A model generated the notes under the pieces. That model saw only the letters and a program-made list of their open reading frames with translations, searched no databases and had not been told where the DNA came from. The translations under genes and the position numbers were made by a program. Positions 46,201 to 58,588 of a stretch of DNA of 64,000 nucleotides are shown here, piece by piece (within the stretch, counting starts at the first letter, position 1; every line of letters starts with the position of its first letter). The stretch lies in assembly GCA_949752735.1 (NCBI GenBank), contig OX457038.1:66540693-66604692 (forward strand), in the 5' to 3' direction. This DNA is from Lumbricus terrestris. Taxonomy: Eukaryota > Annelida > Clitellata > Crassiclitellata > Lumbricidae.

Positions 46201-49200
46201 GAACAGTTTAATTAACTGGATTCCAAGAACACCTCAGGCAGCTACTAATTTTCTTAACAGAACTTGCAAATATAAGCTAACAAAATCTTGATTAAGATCT
46301 TTACTTAAACGTTGCAATCAATAAGTCAAAATTTCACAACGCATAAAAAGCGTAATAATTAATCTAAAGCTCATTTTGTGTTCTGAATCTGCTTATTAAA
46401 TTCCATATACATCTGATAAAGATAATGAATAAAAACCCACCTCTTCATCGTCTAGGTAAGGCTCATACCAATCCCAGAGGTCGCCTGGGGGCTGAGTATA
46501 TCTGCCACAAGAGAAACAATTCATCAGAAATAAAATAAAATCAAATCACTCAACTTTACTCACCACTTATTTTACCACTTGACATTAGACCCTATCTCAT
46601 AACAGAGTAGTGCTAAGAACGATAAGAAAAATAAACTACTGTGTAAACATAGATCTATGGACTGGCATAAAATCCATGGTTAAGTTTTGCTGCACCATCA
46701 GCTGATGTCTTTAGTATTAGCCACAATAATAATCGCAAATAAGAACAACAATTAATGCAGACCTGTACTGATACGACTGCCTTTTAATTTTAAAAAATCT
46801 CGACTCGCTTGCACACTACCATCTTATGTATTAATCTGCCAATAAAATTTTCATATACATTCAGCTGCTGTGCATTCAGAATATTACAGATAAACTCAAA
46901 TGGTAGAATTCACACCAAAAACAGGCAGGTGTGGTAGATACTGATAAAACGCTAATGTTCATCTACATACAACAGTAAAAAATAAGCAAAGTTCTGCTAC
47001 AAAACTAATAATAATTTTCGTTTATTAAATAATGAAGATCTATTATACACTGACGAATGTAGCAGTTGCTTATAAATGAAATAGAAGTATGGGTATCACT
47101 ACGTTGCAAAATGACATTGCTAATCCAATCAAACAGCATTGCAATAATACCAAAAAGGCACGATCAATCAACAGCCATTTCAATTTCAAATTAAACCACA
47201 GCAAGTGGTATACTTTGTTGGAAGTAACAAATAAAAATGGCACAGCATACCGAAACCATAAGCCCTGCATCAATAGGACAAAAATTCAAACAAACAAGTC
47301 CTACGTTAAGATTTGCACGTTTGCAAACAGGATCAGCAGTTTGGCTAACTATATCAAACATGGAGATCATCCACCAAATGTGCCAGTTAGGACTGAGCAC
47401 AATTGCACCCAGTAGCCATTTAAAGCAAAACCACACAAAATTTGAAAGTTCTGAATAAAAAGTGAGAGCATACACATACCCACCTACCTAATGTACATTA
47501 ACCCGAGCGCACGTATGTATGGCGAATCCGCATGTGTACAGAGACCAATCAACTGCTTGCGTGTGAGCTTCAGTGTGTAGAGCTTGTAGAGCAGGCAGTA
47601 TGCACTCGACACGATGCCACCCGCTCCAACTCCTCGCACCTACAAACAAAGGCGGCAGATTCAATGAAAATCACTCCACCACCAGACCCATATCTTTCAA
47701 GATTCCTATATAAGTTAGTAACATCATTAATAAAAGACAATTATTCTAAATCAACAGTTGTGTCAAAACTTTTACAGTAATACACTGCACATCCAAGCCT
47801 CATTGAACACAATCCTAAATTATTAACCAATTATTGCATATCCACCTTTCTTAACAACAATCAACTGTCACAACTCCTGCAATGAAACAAAGCATATTAT
47901 TATTGTGGGAAGACTGTCCCCAGACAGACCAATTCACGATAAATCACTATGTGTTCACATCAATGTTTGGAAACATGGGATCGACGTAGTCTCACAGGGT
48001 TGCAAAAAGCGCACCCACGTCTACAGGACATTTCAAGGGGATGTCCAGACGAATGTAAAACCTTGCCAGACAGCACAAAACCCAATCTTAAATAACGTCT
48101 TAAGCCTTTGCCTGATCTCAAGATGCTGCCTTAAATAAAGCTAAGAAATACAGGTCCACATACTTACTCCTCCACACATTCCCGTCTGTCCGGCGGTCTT
48201 TCGACTTCCTTTCTCCCATGGTTCAAGGTGGTTTACCTGTTTCAGTGCAAAGCAAATGAAGCAGTACACGTGAATATAATATACAAATAATTTGTATATA
48301 TATTATATATTTATAAATAACATGCTTTATGAAGGCTTGATTATCATAAGAAAAGAAGAGGAGCCAATCCCAAGTATGAGGCAGCCATATGTATGTAGCA
48401 AAAGAGCCTTTGGTCTACGAAGATTTGTAGTCAATCATCTACCGTGTAATCGGATCTTAACACCAACAGTGAAACTTCTTTTATAGACCAGTTATCTAAT
48501 GGTGCAAACTGTGCAGAACCCTATCGAATCAGGAATAAGAACCTCAACCTTTGAACCGCTGGTTGAACACACAAACCACTAGCCACTCATGCACCTCAAT
48601 AACAAACCTCAATAATAAACCTATATCACACATAAAATGATGGGTGGTCATTTTACATTGAAATTAGATTTCTAATCAAATAAACCATATTGAGTGATAT
48701 CTGCAAAATCAAAAAGATGGCTGGTCATATGTGCCATCAGAAACAAAAAATGGTAATATAGTGAACAAGTCTTCAATTTATTAAAAGTTACATGTGCATG
48801 AAGATCTCTGCTGGCAGTAACAGAACTAGGAACCCCTGAACACATTAATCTTTAACAACTCAGAATCAATAACAATTAACAACTTATAACGTCGTGATTG
48901 CAACATGGCTGCTTCTAGTATAGTTCTTCTCTTAAATCGAAACTCCTAATGCCATTTCTGCAATTCCTGGATGAACACATTCATCTCAAACTCTGTTTTT
49001 TTCAACTACAGACATACACGGTGCTTAATTTCACACATGACAACACAAAAAAACACAAAATTGTTGCTTAAGCCTACAAAAGAAAGTTCACAGGTCTGCA
49101 AGTAGAAAACTTAGATAATGGCAATTTAAGCCACTAAAGGAAGGCTCTCCCACACTTGTAAAACACACATAAAGTCATGTTCAGAAATGACTGTCGAAAC

Positions 49201-49678
49201 CACATCAAAAGTTTCTGGGTTTTTTTTAACATTAAATAATTAAATATGAGTATTGAAGAATGATAAAAGCTGAATAGATGGGTGCCCACGCATACACAAA
49301 GGGGCAAGAGGGGCACTTCCCACCATGAAAAATTGACACTTATTTTTTAATTGATAATTTTTCTTCTCAACAAATTTCTTTTCACTAAACCACTAATATT
49401 ATATTGATACTAACGATACAAAAAGTGAAACTAAGAAATGCCCATTTAGAAACAATCAATAATTTAATCCTTCATAGTTACCCAACTGAGATGAGCGTCA
49501 TGTCGTCTTACCATAGGCTTACCTTGTAGTAGATCTCGTCAATCACCTGATGGTAGGTCTTAAGTTCGTACAGGTGAACTTTGAAATACGGAGACGATTG
49601 GATATTTGTTAGAACCAGAGTGTTCAGGTTCATTGTTTTCTCGTTGCCATGAATTGGCAAAACGTTGCTTGGCGCCAT
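43232..49678 (-). CDS. PRPF38B: Pre-mRNA-splicing factor 38B, six exons
   Basis: Exons on the minus strand: 49678-49523, 48236-48168, 47639-47488, 46501-46441, 44799-44522 and 43805-43232. All have GT donors and AG acceptors with matching phases, giving 1290 nt, 429 residues plus stop. An in-frame TAG precedes the ATG. Residues 1 to about 170 form the PRP38 domain (NVLPIHGNEKTMNLNTLVL, PYFKVHLYELKTYHQVIDEI, WEKGSRKTAGQTGMCGGVRG, THADSPYIRALGLMYIRYTQ, DLWDWYEPYLDDEE, TKLEWYSTLFPRIPVP). From about 239 to 415 an RS/RD/RE-rich domain follows with many HRSRSRD-type repeats. PRP38-family proteins act in spliceosome activation in the nucleus. The RS tail is shorter than in human PRPF38B (about 546 residues). 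Identification rests on near-continuous family identity. Confidence 0.95.
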
Positions 49679-51034
49679 GAATGCCCAATTCTAACACACA
49701 CACAAACACCAAACAGCTTGCTATCCTAAAGAGTCTACCAAAATCCAAGAAAATGGTAAAAAATGATAAACTGATCCCAATTCTCGAAAATCGATTTTCT
49801 ACCATTTACTCAAATCCTGAAAACTAATATGGACGATATGGTCAATATTCTGAACAGTATATTTGAAAGAATCTCAACCAGTTATATTTGTTCTAGTATC
49901 CTAATATAGTGTTAACTTAGAAAATAGATTTTGAGGACATGGCAGAAAATCCGTTTCAATGATTTTGCCCTTGAGGATTCGGTACACATCTTGGGCATCA
50001 TTTGTAAGAGCACCCTTAACCTACTAAGAATGCCTTGATAAAACTATCGAAAAATGCTAGAATCAAATTTGGCACCATAAAAAACTGGCAGAGTTGTTTC
50101 TTAAATTTAAACACGATAAAAAAAACGCAGGATCAACGAAACTCAAGATTTACAAAGCACTGCCTCGCTAGCTATATGACACATATGGCAAATGGACGCA
50201 CGCAACAATTTCAACATCCGTCACATACCAACCATAGGGCTACCTGCGATGAATTTCTCGAATGGCAAGCATGCTGGCTAACTGCAATTTGTGTCTTCGT
50301 CTGGAGTTCAGATCACAGTTGTCACGTGAAACAGAAAATTATGTCTAACTAAACTCAAAGGTTTTGCATTGCGACTTCCACTTCTGAGCTTCCGTTCAAA
50401 CATATTTTAAACATATAAACGCCAAGAAAATATTTTTTAAACTACAGTATCAATATCACTTCACATTATCTGAATTAGACGAGATCCAAACAAAATCACT
50501 GGTATTATCTTAATAAGCTAACAAAACAATTAAAGCTACCTTCTGATATTGAGCGTCAAACAACAACAAAATTATACTGATCTTTACGACTGAATTTTTA
50601 CGAATTTTTACGAATTTTTACTTCTTAAACTTAAGAAAAATGGCGACCACTCTCGAACCAGAAACGCCATAGAATACATAATCCGTGTATGGAGTCTGTA
50701 TAGAGCACGCATTTGATGACGTACGAATGGCTGCGCAGACCGACACATGACAAGAGTCATTTAGCTCATTAGCTTGGCATTTTAATCATGCTTTCTAATT
50801 GAAATTTGATGGTCAATTGATATGATCAACCCGTGAGCTTTGGTTTGTGCTTGGCAATTTCAATATGACATTGTGACAAATAGAGAAAAATCATGACTGC
50901 ACGTGTTTTAACTTTGAAGTCAATAACTCAGCTCTTCATCTTTGACACGGAAGAATATAAGCTTATGGGATAATAACCTAGAATCCTAGACAGGGCGCTA
51001 TATTATTTCTTATGCGCTGGTTCACGACAACATG
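49679..51034. other. Upstream region of PRPF38B
   Basis: Should contain the PRPF38B 5' UTR and promoter. AAAATGGCGACC at 50638-50649 (plus strand) is a YY1-like site of the kind common near metazoan housekeeping starts. It opens only a 10-codon frame. No TATA box seen. Confidence 0.35.
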
Positions 51035-51887
51035 AATATTAAGTAAGTAAGTAAGTAAGTATATACTTTAATGGACCGCCTGCAAACGCGCTGCGGGAAC
51101 ATCAATCAGTTATGAACAACAATGAATATATATATATATACACACATAACTAAATAATCAATAGGCCTAATAAAGTAAGTGAAAATGCAGTTAATCTCAT
51201 TGTTACATAAAGTATGCTAAATAGCAGAATAAACATATCGATAGTCATTTATATATCATTCGTGTAATAAAACCTTTCCTAGTTAATGTATCAGCATATG
51301 GAATCTCTCGATTGTGTGATCGAGGGCGGAGGGAGTAGGTAACATTCTTTATAGGAGGCAACAGGCAATTAAGAACATGGCTAGGATTATAAAGCACAGA
51401 CGAAAAAGAGAGGTGTCAGCACGGCCACAAAGGTCATCAAAAGACTTCTGGTCTTCAGACAGATACTTGTGTCGAACCAGTTTACGTATAATTGAGTTAA
51501 TACGCGTTTTCTGTGCAGTATTAGCAAAACCATACCATGCAGGAGAAGCATAGAGAAGGCGGGCCAACGTTATGGCTCGAACAACGTCAAACAGGCGAAG
51601 ATCCGCGAGTCCATGAGAATTAAGAATGCGTATTGCGTAGAGCGATTGGTTGGCCTTAATACAGATACGATCAATATGCAAGTCAAAGTTAAGCTTATTC
51701 GTAATTGTTACCCCTAGGATGACAGATTTTGTCATCCTCTCCATACCAGGTATAGGAGGAGGGAGATTGGTTAGCTTTGACCTTGGACGACTAATTATCA
51801 TCTCCTTAGATTTACCATGGTTGAGTTTTAGGTTACTAGTAAGGGACCACATAGCAACATTGTCGAGTTCAGAAGAAGTGGTAGCAA

Positions 51888-53634
51888 CAGAGCCCTGCGC
51901 CGGCCGCGCCGCGCCGCCGCCGCTAACACTTTGTGGGCGCCGCCGCCGCCGATTTTTTTGAGTCGGCGCGCCGACGCCGCCGCCGCCGAAAATTTGTCGG
52001 CGCGCCGCCGATGCCACGTGGATTCGGTTATTTCTTTTCGTTGCATTTTTCATCTCTTGCAATTGCTGCTTCAGTGAAAATAGAATCTTTCTCTTATCTA
52101 CTTCGAATTTTCCTGGCAACACCGTTTTTGCATCAATGCTATGAAACCTATGCTGCTACCTTATTCGGTTGGACTTTTCGAACAGTGCGCTTAACGTTTA
52201 AACTTTTGTAGATTTGTGATTTGATTTGAATTATGGCATCAACAAAGGTAAAAAGAACTCCAGGTAGGCCTAAGTGAATGTTATGCCGTGTGTGCGTTCC
52301 TGCCTGAACGTCCGTTAGGATGGAACAGAACCGTTTGCCCTCTAGTATTAGGATACACGTTACTAGCCTGTTACGTTGCAAAGAGGTGGCGCTCTGCAAT
52401 GTTATGCAGGCGATTGGTCGTGTCTACAGGCTTGTGATTCTCCATTGCCGGCCAGTTACTGCCTAATTCCAATTTTTCTCACCAGTATCAAACTCCTACG
52501 CCGTACGTGACCTATGTGAAATTGGTGATTATTTAAGCTTTCGAACATTAACAGGCTTGTCTATATGCACAGTGGAGTAATGTTAGGCAATTGGACAATA
52601 TATCTTTTTTTGTCAACAATTTGAGCAACGTCTCATGAATGGGATCAGATTAGGAAAATAAAAACATTTTCCGCATAAAAAAAGAGTAACTTAGGGTGAC
52701 TTGGCTTGCTTAGATCGAAAGACTTGTACATAACATTATTGGATTTAAAGAAGATGCTAAGAGTTTCGCGTGGAAGTCGTTCGGATTATTGGCCGATAAA
52801 TCAAAAAGGTGGTGAATTCTGATCAAATTTACTACTCAGTGTGCTTTGACAAGGGAAAATAAAAAAAAAACAGCATGCACCCTCATCTGTTGGTAAGATT
52901 GCATGATAACTCCCACTTTGTGGCAGACAAATATTTCTACGCAAACACAGTACGTATGTGTGAATGTATGTATGTACGTACGTACGTACGCACGTATGCA
53001 TGTATGTATGTATGCATGTATGTATGTATGTATGTATGTATGTATGTATGCATGTATGCATATAATCTATGTATGTAAGTATGCATGCATGTTTGTATGC
53101 ATGTATGCATGTTTGCATGCATGCAGATATACAATTTCAGCAGGTCGCGTCAAGAAAAATGGGCCTCTAGAATTTCTGACGGGTAATAAGGCAGGTCAAG
53201 AGTAAAAATTATTAGCAGGTAGCGCAGCCACTGCGCAAACAGTCCTTTAAGTGCTATTAGTAGGTTACGTAAGCTGGAGGCCTGAATTTGAAAACGTTGT
53301 CATGTGTTTTTCTTAATCAAGCCTTTGCAGAATTTTGTAATTGAACGTTAATTCAGGGAATAATTGTTTCTAATCAATGCTGACTAAAGACAAGATAATT
53401 GCCAAAATAATGGCTGAACACGCTTATCTTGATAATATAGGGTTCTTGTGTAACAACATTCAAAATAATTACGCGACGTTGGAGAAGTAATTCCACGACG
53501 CCGCGCTGCGCCGCCAACGCCGACATTTTGAGGGCGCCACCGCCGCCGATTTTTGTTTGTCGGCGCGCCGCCGCCGCCGACCAAAAATGACCGGCGCGCC
53601 GCCGCCGACACTCTCATGTCGGCGCAGGGCTCTG
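51888..53634. mobile_element. Non-autonomous hAT-type element, 1747 bp, inserted in the LINE
   Basis: Termini CAGAGCCCTGCGCCG and CGGCGCAGGGCTCTG form a perfect 15-bp inverted repeat. The element is flanked by GGTAGCAA at 51880-51887 and 53635-53642, an exact 8-bp duplication. Both subterminal regions are (GCCGCC)-rich with repeated GGCGCGCCG and GCCGCCGAnTTTTT words in inverted orientation for about 130-150 bp. The interior has a (TATG)n tract and no recognisable transposase. CAG ends plus an 8-bp duplication define hAT. Confidence 0.93.
52963..53128. repeat. (TATG)n / (TACG)n microsatellite inside the hAT element
   Basis: TATGTATG runs with TACGTACG at 52976-52990 and CATGTATG/CATGCATG interruptions. 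Frames reading MYVCMYV or HTYIHTY are artefacts. Confidence 0.93.
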
Positions 53635-54011
53635 GGTAGCAATAGCAGAAGCAGGGATTAAGATGTAGCTGTCATCTGCGTATTTCAGTAGACTATTACT
53701 ACGGTGAACTGGTGTCAGACCTGAAATGACTACCACAAAATCATCCGGTCCAAGTCCCGAGCCCTGAATAATACTTGCGTTAATCCTACAAAAGGTTGAA
53801 ACTTGGCCAAGAAATTTAGTGCAGTGTTGTCGATTATGCAATAAGGATAAGATCCAATTATAGAGAAAGTCAGGTAAAGGCATTTGAGCAAGCTGTTCAG
53901 ATAAGTACGAATGTCTAACCGTATCAAAGGCACGGGAAAAGTCTAGCGAGATAAGACGCACATATGGCTCATCATGAAGCATGTCCAAAAGTCTATGAGT
54001 AAGACCAATAA

Positions 54012-54448
54012 GGGGCCGTCCATAAAGTACGTCACGCTCCAGGGGGGCAGGGGGTGTAAGAAAGTGTGACAGTTTGTGACAGGGGAGGGGTGGGTCAGGC
54101 CATGTGTGACGTCACACATTTATTTTTTAAATTCTTTTTTATTTTGTTTGTTTTTAGTACCTAAAATCCGACCCGGCCCGGCCAGGCGTGTCTAAAACCC
54201 GGCCTGGCGGGATAAAAGTTGATTTCCCGTCACTATCAAAGCGTTTAGGGACACACGTCACTATCAGAGGGATTAGGGATAGTATCCTAGGGTTTAGAGG
54301 GTTAGGTAAATGGTTATATTTTATAAAAAATTTGTTCGAAAGTGTGACGTACTTTAGGGGGGGTCCGAGATTTGTGACAGTTTGTGACAGGGGGGAGGGG
54401 GGGTCAAAAATGGTCAAAAATAGCGTGACGTACTTTATGGACGGCCCC
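54012..54448. mobile_element. PIF/Harbinger-type MITE, 437 bp, inserted in the LINE
   Basis: Inverted termini GGGGCCGTCCATAAAGTACG and its complement, flanked by TAA at 54009-54011 and 54449-54451. A 3-bp TWA duplication with GGG-starting ends is the PIF/Harbinger pattern. Removing the element and one TAA restores the LINE reading frame (SAL then IGLTHRLL). Inside, GTGACAGTTTGTGACAGGGG occurs at both sides. Confidence 0.88.
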
Positions 54449-54725
54449 TAAGTGCAGATGTGGTGGATCCAGATGGCCGAAAGGCATATTGGTCACTAAA
54501 AGCAGAGTTAGACTCAGGATCATTGAAGATTGGGTAAAAATATCTCCTCGCAACTATTTTTTCCAACATGCGGCAGAGCACCGGGGTGATTGAGATAGGC
54601 CTAAAATCTGTCTCACTTTGAGGACGTGCAATTTTTGGAATTGGCGTGATGCAGCTAGAGTGCCACTGTTGTCTTGAGCCAGCGCATAAGAACAAATATA
54701 GCAGACAGGACTGTACTGGTAAATT

Positions 54726-55130
54726 TTGAGACGAGTATACGCTGACCGGGAGAAAAACCGACTTTTTCGGGCAAAAATTTCTGGTGGCTGTCATCCGGCA
54801 AAAATTTCCCCATTTTCACGTCCAAAAAAACTGATGACTTTTTTAAATTTACCCGATTTTCCCGTCCGAAAAATCTAATGACCTTTTTTTAGTCATTCGC
54901 TCTGGAATTTGGTGAAAAATACACCTAAATAGCCTTTGCCTTTCTCGCGCGTATAGGCCTACCCACACGCCCTTTGTGAGGTGAGTAGGCTATACGCTGT
55001 ATACCCGCGTATACCCTGGTTTTCCGCGGTGAGTATACGATGCCATTTTTTCCAGGAGGTGAGTATACGCTGCATACCGGCCGCGTATACCCTAGGAGTA
55101 GGCTAGGACTCCTAGTCTCCTAGACCTTAA
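54726..55130. repeat. Repeat with GATGAC-oligo(T) units and GAGTATACGCTG words
   Basis: Two units (54825-54900) resemble the interior of the hAT-type MITE at 36.1-36.6 kb (CTGATGACTTTTTT and CTAATGACCTTTTTTTAGTCAT). The words GAGTATACGCTG / GTGAGTATACG recur at 54731, 54980, 55030 and 55060, possibly terminal or subterminal repeats of one element. Boundaries are not clear. Confidence 0.5.
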
Positions 55131-55623
55131 TTATACAATACAACTTACTGAAATTTGATAATGCCCTCCTTACAAAGCTCAGAAGTGCACATTGAAGTTC
55201 GGCGGCCATTAAAACTATCTATCTATAATAATAATTATTGTCAAGTGCACGTTTAAATTTAATCAAGGATTTAATTGCCGGGTGCTGGTAGTTCAACCCT
55301 CTCAATTGATTTTTCAAGCTGTTGTGCCAAAAAATTATTGGTTGGATGAATTAAGCCACAGCACCTCCGAATTAATTTTTAACCCATGCTTAGCCTGTAG
55401 GCCCCCTACCACAGAATAGATAAATACGCATTGCCTCAATTGCTGTAGGCCTACCTAATAATTGCTGGTGGAATAAATTAAACAACAGCACCTTTCAATT
55501 GATTTGTTCACCGCATATTTAGGCCTAGATAGTCTACCCACTCATTATTGGTGGCAGTGGTGGGATCAAATCAATTAAACTAAATAATTATGCATCACAG
55601 CTTTCAGTGGCCCAGTGTATCTA

Positions 55624-55707
<84 letters not shown>

Positions 55708-56193
55708 GTGATTAGCGTTATGTTAGCCTTATGCTAATGTAAACAATTGTTTTGCTTTTTCTTTCATTTAGGCCTATAACTCATAGCCTAAAGCATAGGG
55801 TAACAGCCTATTATAGACTATAGGCTATATACACATGTATAGTATATTATGTAGGTTACTGCAGTTTACCAATCGAACGTTTGCTGTCGCACTTTTTTTG
55901 TTGAACTGCTCATAATTATCCTTAACTTATTGAAATTCCTGCATTTAATTGATCCGTGGATCTTCTAAAATAAAGTGTTTGTCAACTGTTTGACGTTTTA
56001 TTTGTGTCAGATTCTGTCAATAAATTTGCTGTTAAAATAACACACAGTAACTTCTGAAAACCTTTCACGATTATTTCTTTATCATTCGCTAGTTGGAGCC
56101 ACTGTATGTCTAATTACTAATTGAGCGGTCAAACGAGCGACTGATCAGTCGACTGTCTTCTTTTATTCAGCCTACTTATGGCCAATCTCATCA
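55131..56193. other. No gene recognised; (TA)n at 55620-55705
   Basis: AT-rich spacer with an (AT)n microsatellite of about 80 bp (55626-55705). No other structure supported. Confidence 0.45.
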
Positions 56194-56201
56194 GAATAAC
56201 T

Positions 56202-56608
56202 CATAGACGTAGCCTAGCCTAAAAAACGATGGAAACGGAATAAAAAACGGTAAAAACGTCTTTTTTTCGAGAAAAAAACGACAAAAAGCGATAAAAACGG
56301 AAACGGTAAATAATGTGACTTTGCTACATCTAAAACCGCATTTTAACCTTGAAAACATTGATTAGGAACCTACTACACGCAGGCTTTCTCTTAAATGATG
56401 ATGTTAAACGATGAAATAATGACTTAAGTTAGCTGAATCCTTGACAGTTGGCGGAAAACATAAGGAATATCAGAAAACATTAAAATTAAGGAAAATAATA
56501 ACAGAAAGTAAATGAATAAATCAAGTTAAAGAAAAAATAAAAAACGATAAAAAACGACGTTTTTTGGGAGAGAATAAAAAACGGGAAAAAACGTTTTTTA
56601 CAACTATG
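56202..56608. mobile_element. Non-autonomous hAT-type element, 407 bp
   Basis: Flanked by GAATAACT at 56194-56201 and 56609-56616, an exact 8-bp duplication. Ends are CATAGACGTAG (left) and, on the other strand, CATAGTTGTAAAAAACG (right). Both are followed by AAAAAACG words, which repeat throughout the element (AAAAACGATAAAAAACG). No coding capacity. The 8-bp duplication supports hAT although the termini are short and imperfect. Confidence 0.72.
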
Positions 56609-56616
56609 GAATAACT

Positions 56617-57636
56617 TATTCGTTAGGACACCAGATTGCCTACCGTTCGTTCCTCATCCTCATCATATCTCCCGTCATAACTTAACCTCACATCCGATTG
56701 CACTCTCCTCTTCCATTCACGACTGAAAAACAAAACTCTTCAAGATATATCGTATCGCGATTCTAATCAAGTTCCAAGGCATGTCTATCATCATCACCGA
56801 CTACCACGTACGTAGCACCACGCTGTCACCTCGGTTTGACCTCTCCGGATTTTGACCTGGCACCGGAACGAAAAGGGCAGCTCTGGCTATTGCGGACTTG
56901 ATTTGATATAGCGCCGGTGAATAAGCTGGTCTCTCTGACGTGGCTTTTATGGGCGCTGAGAAATTCTCGGAGAATTCCATTACATTACATTACACAGACG
57001 TCACTACCAAAATCAAAACTGTGCTGGGTTACCCGGTTACCAGGGTTAGGCCTAACGAACACGTGATCGAGATCCTCTCGGGTGCTCTGTCAACTACCAA
57101 GTTACAAACACCTATCTTTTCTTGGTATTTATTTCCAGTCCATACTTCCTAGATGTCTCATGTACTCTGTCCAGCAGCTGTTGAAGCGCTTCTTTTGACG
57201 TAGCGACAAGTACGATATCATGCGCATAGGCCTATCGCATGTTGTTTATTGTCCGTCCGCATAATTGTTACTCCAATCTACACGCACACGTCAGCATTAT
57301 TAACACCTTTGTTCAGATGTTTATCAAGGCGCTACATAACTTCCAATTTAAATGTTAGCAAGCAGTAAAAAACGACTTCCGAATAATTGCAGTAATTTTT
57401 AGTATGCAACCGGATAGCACAAAACAATAACACAGTTTCACCACATGCATGTTTCACCTCATAATGCGTTGTATGGTATTCCGAAGAGAGTCATGCAACG
57501 ACATTCATGACGTAGGCCTAATTTATGCTTCTATGCGATGGGCGTTAACTGTCGGTGAGAGATCAGACGGCGAAGGAGACGGATGACCATGCACACTCCG
57601 TTCAAGTTATGAAGCTAAGAAAACAATGTGGCGACT
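56617..57636. other. No gene; SINE-like scrap near 56900-56930
   Basis: TTTGATATAGCGCCGGTGAATAAGCTGG at about 56901 recurs near 58690 and in altered form at 62667, so a repeat fragment is likely. Otherwise nothing recognised. Confidence 0.35.
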
Positions 57637-57685
57637 GACAGATTAGATTAGATTAGATTAAAGATTAGATAAGATTAGATTAGAT
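57637..57685. repeat. (AGATT)n microsatellite
   Basis: About nine AGATT/AGATA units. Confidence 0.85.
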
Positions 57686-57790
57686 GGACAGCAGTCTACT
57701 TCTTCCTCTTTTTCCTCTTTCTTTTCTTCCTCTTCTTTGGTCTGCTGTTTCTTTTTGAAAACGTACTCACATACAGACTGTTAATTGGGT

Positions 57791-58018
57791 CAGCGGCGCC
57801 CGCAGGCGTAGGCCTACGCACTTACGCAAGTGCGTACAGCAGCGGCGCCCGCAGACGTACGCACATAGGTAAGTGCGTACAGCGCGATGACCCAAAAGGT
57901 ATGTTTTTGGGAAATTCTAGGTTGACGACTAAAAAAAAAAAGGTCATCATTTTTTTCGGCGACCTAACGAAAATAAAATTTCTGTGCGTACAAGAAAAAA
58001 ATCCTGCGGGCGCCGCTG
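57791..58018. mobile_element. hAT-type MITE, 228 bp, with duplicated left end
   Basis: Perfect 15-bp termini CAGCGGCGCCCGCAG and CTGCGGGCGCCGCTG. Flanks are AATTGGGT at 57783-57790 and 58019-58026, an exact 8-bp duplication. The left terminus plus about 35 bp is repeated directly at 57839. The interior has GACTAAAAAAAAAAAGGTCATC, the complement of the GATGAC-oligo(T) unit in the 36.1-kb element. Confidence 0.92.
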
Positions 58019-58208
58019 AATTGGGTCAAATGCTAATAACAGGTTTATGTTGAGCATTTAAGTCTGCAGACACAACAAAGGCGCTCCTCTTCTAGGCTAC
58101 TTCTTCATCATTTTCTTCATTTATTTCTTCGTCTGCATCTTCGTCTCTATTCTCCTGTTCTGTTTCGTATTTTTATTATCTTTCTTATGCATGCCTCTTA
58201 TTAGTCTG

Positions 58209-58549
58209 TTAAGAGTGATGATATGCGGCAAACTTCTGTCTCAAGTAGGCGACAATTTGACAGAACGTCGGTCGACGATCGTCCCTCTGAGTCCAGCATT
58301 TCTTGACGAGCTGGTTGTAGATGTCTCTGGGGCACGACGCGGGTCTCAGTGGAACTACCTGCAGACCGTCTCCGATGTGGAGGTGGGTCAGATTTTCGAG
58401 GACCTCTCGGTCAGTCAGAGAAGAGAGCGGCTGGTACTTTGCCAGCGTGAAGACTTCCCACATGGTGACGCCAAACGACCATACATCACTTCGAGACGAG
58501 AACCGACCCTACACAAACGATTTCAAACACATTATATACAAATTATACA

Positions 58550-58588
<39 letters not shown>

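Larger units (their letters stand above)
51035..54725 (-). mobile_element. CR1/L2-like LINE, 5'-truncated, carrying two nested insertions
   Basis: Minus-strand LINE whose remnants lie at 54725-54449, 54011-53635 and 51887-51035, split by a PIF/Harbinger-type MITE and a hAT-type element. It ends 3' in (ACTT)n (51040-51062), the short tandem tail typical of CR1-like LINEs. The 5' end stops inside the RT domain at about 54725, next to an unrelated repeat. Confidence 0.85.
51245..54725 (-). pseudogene. LINE reverse transcriptase, interrupted
   Basis: Motifs in order: SSCITPIPKI, DFRPISITPVLCRMLEKIV, FRPSGSTTSAL, then after the MITE RLLDMLHDEPYVRLISLDFSRAF, IIQGSGLGPDDF and the catalytic YADD (LLKYADDSYIL). 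After the hAT insertion come LKLNHGKSKEMII, SVILGVTITNKLNFDLHIDR and the C-terminal LLYASPAWYGF. A frameshift near 51410 moves the last 60 residues (LRPRSHNREIP) into another frame, ending at about 51248. The fold is that of Jockey-superfamily (CR1/L2/Rex1-type) RTs. Non-functional. Confidence 0.87.

Noticed and set aside
49560..49805. 81-codon minus-strand open frame with an upstream ATG
   Set aside because: It is the wrong frame over PRPF38B exon 1; the frame starting at 49678 matches the family and has an in-frame upstream stop.
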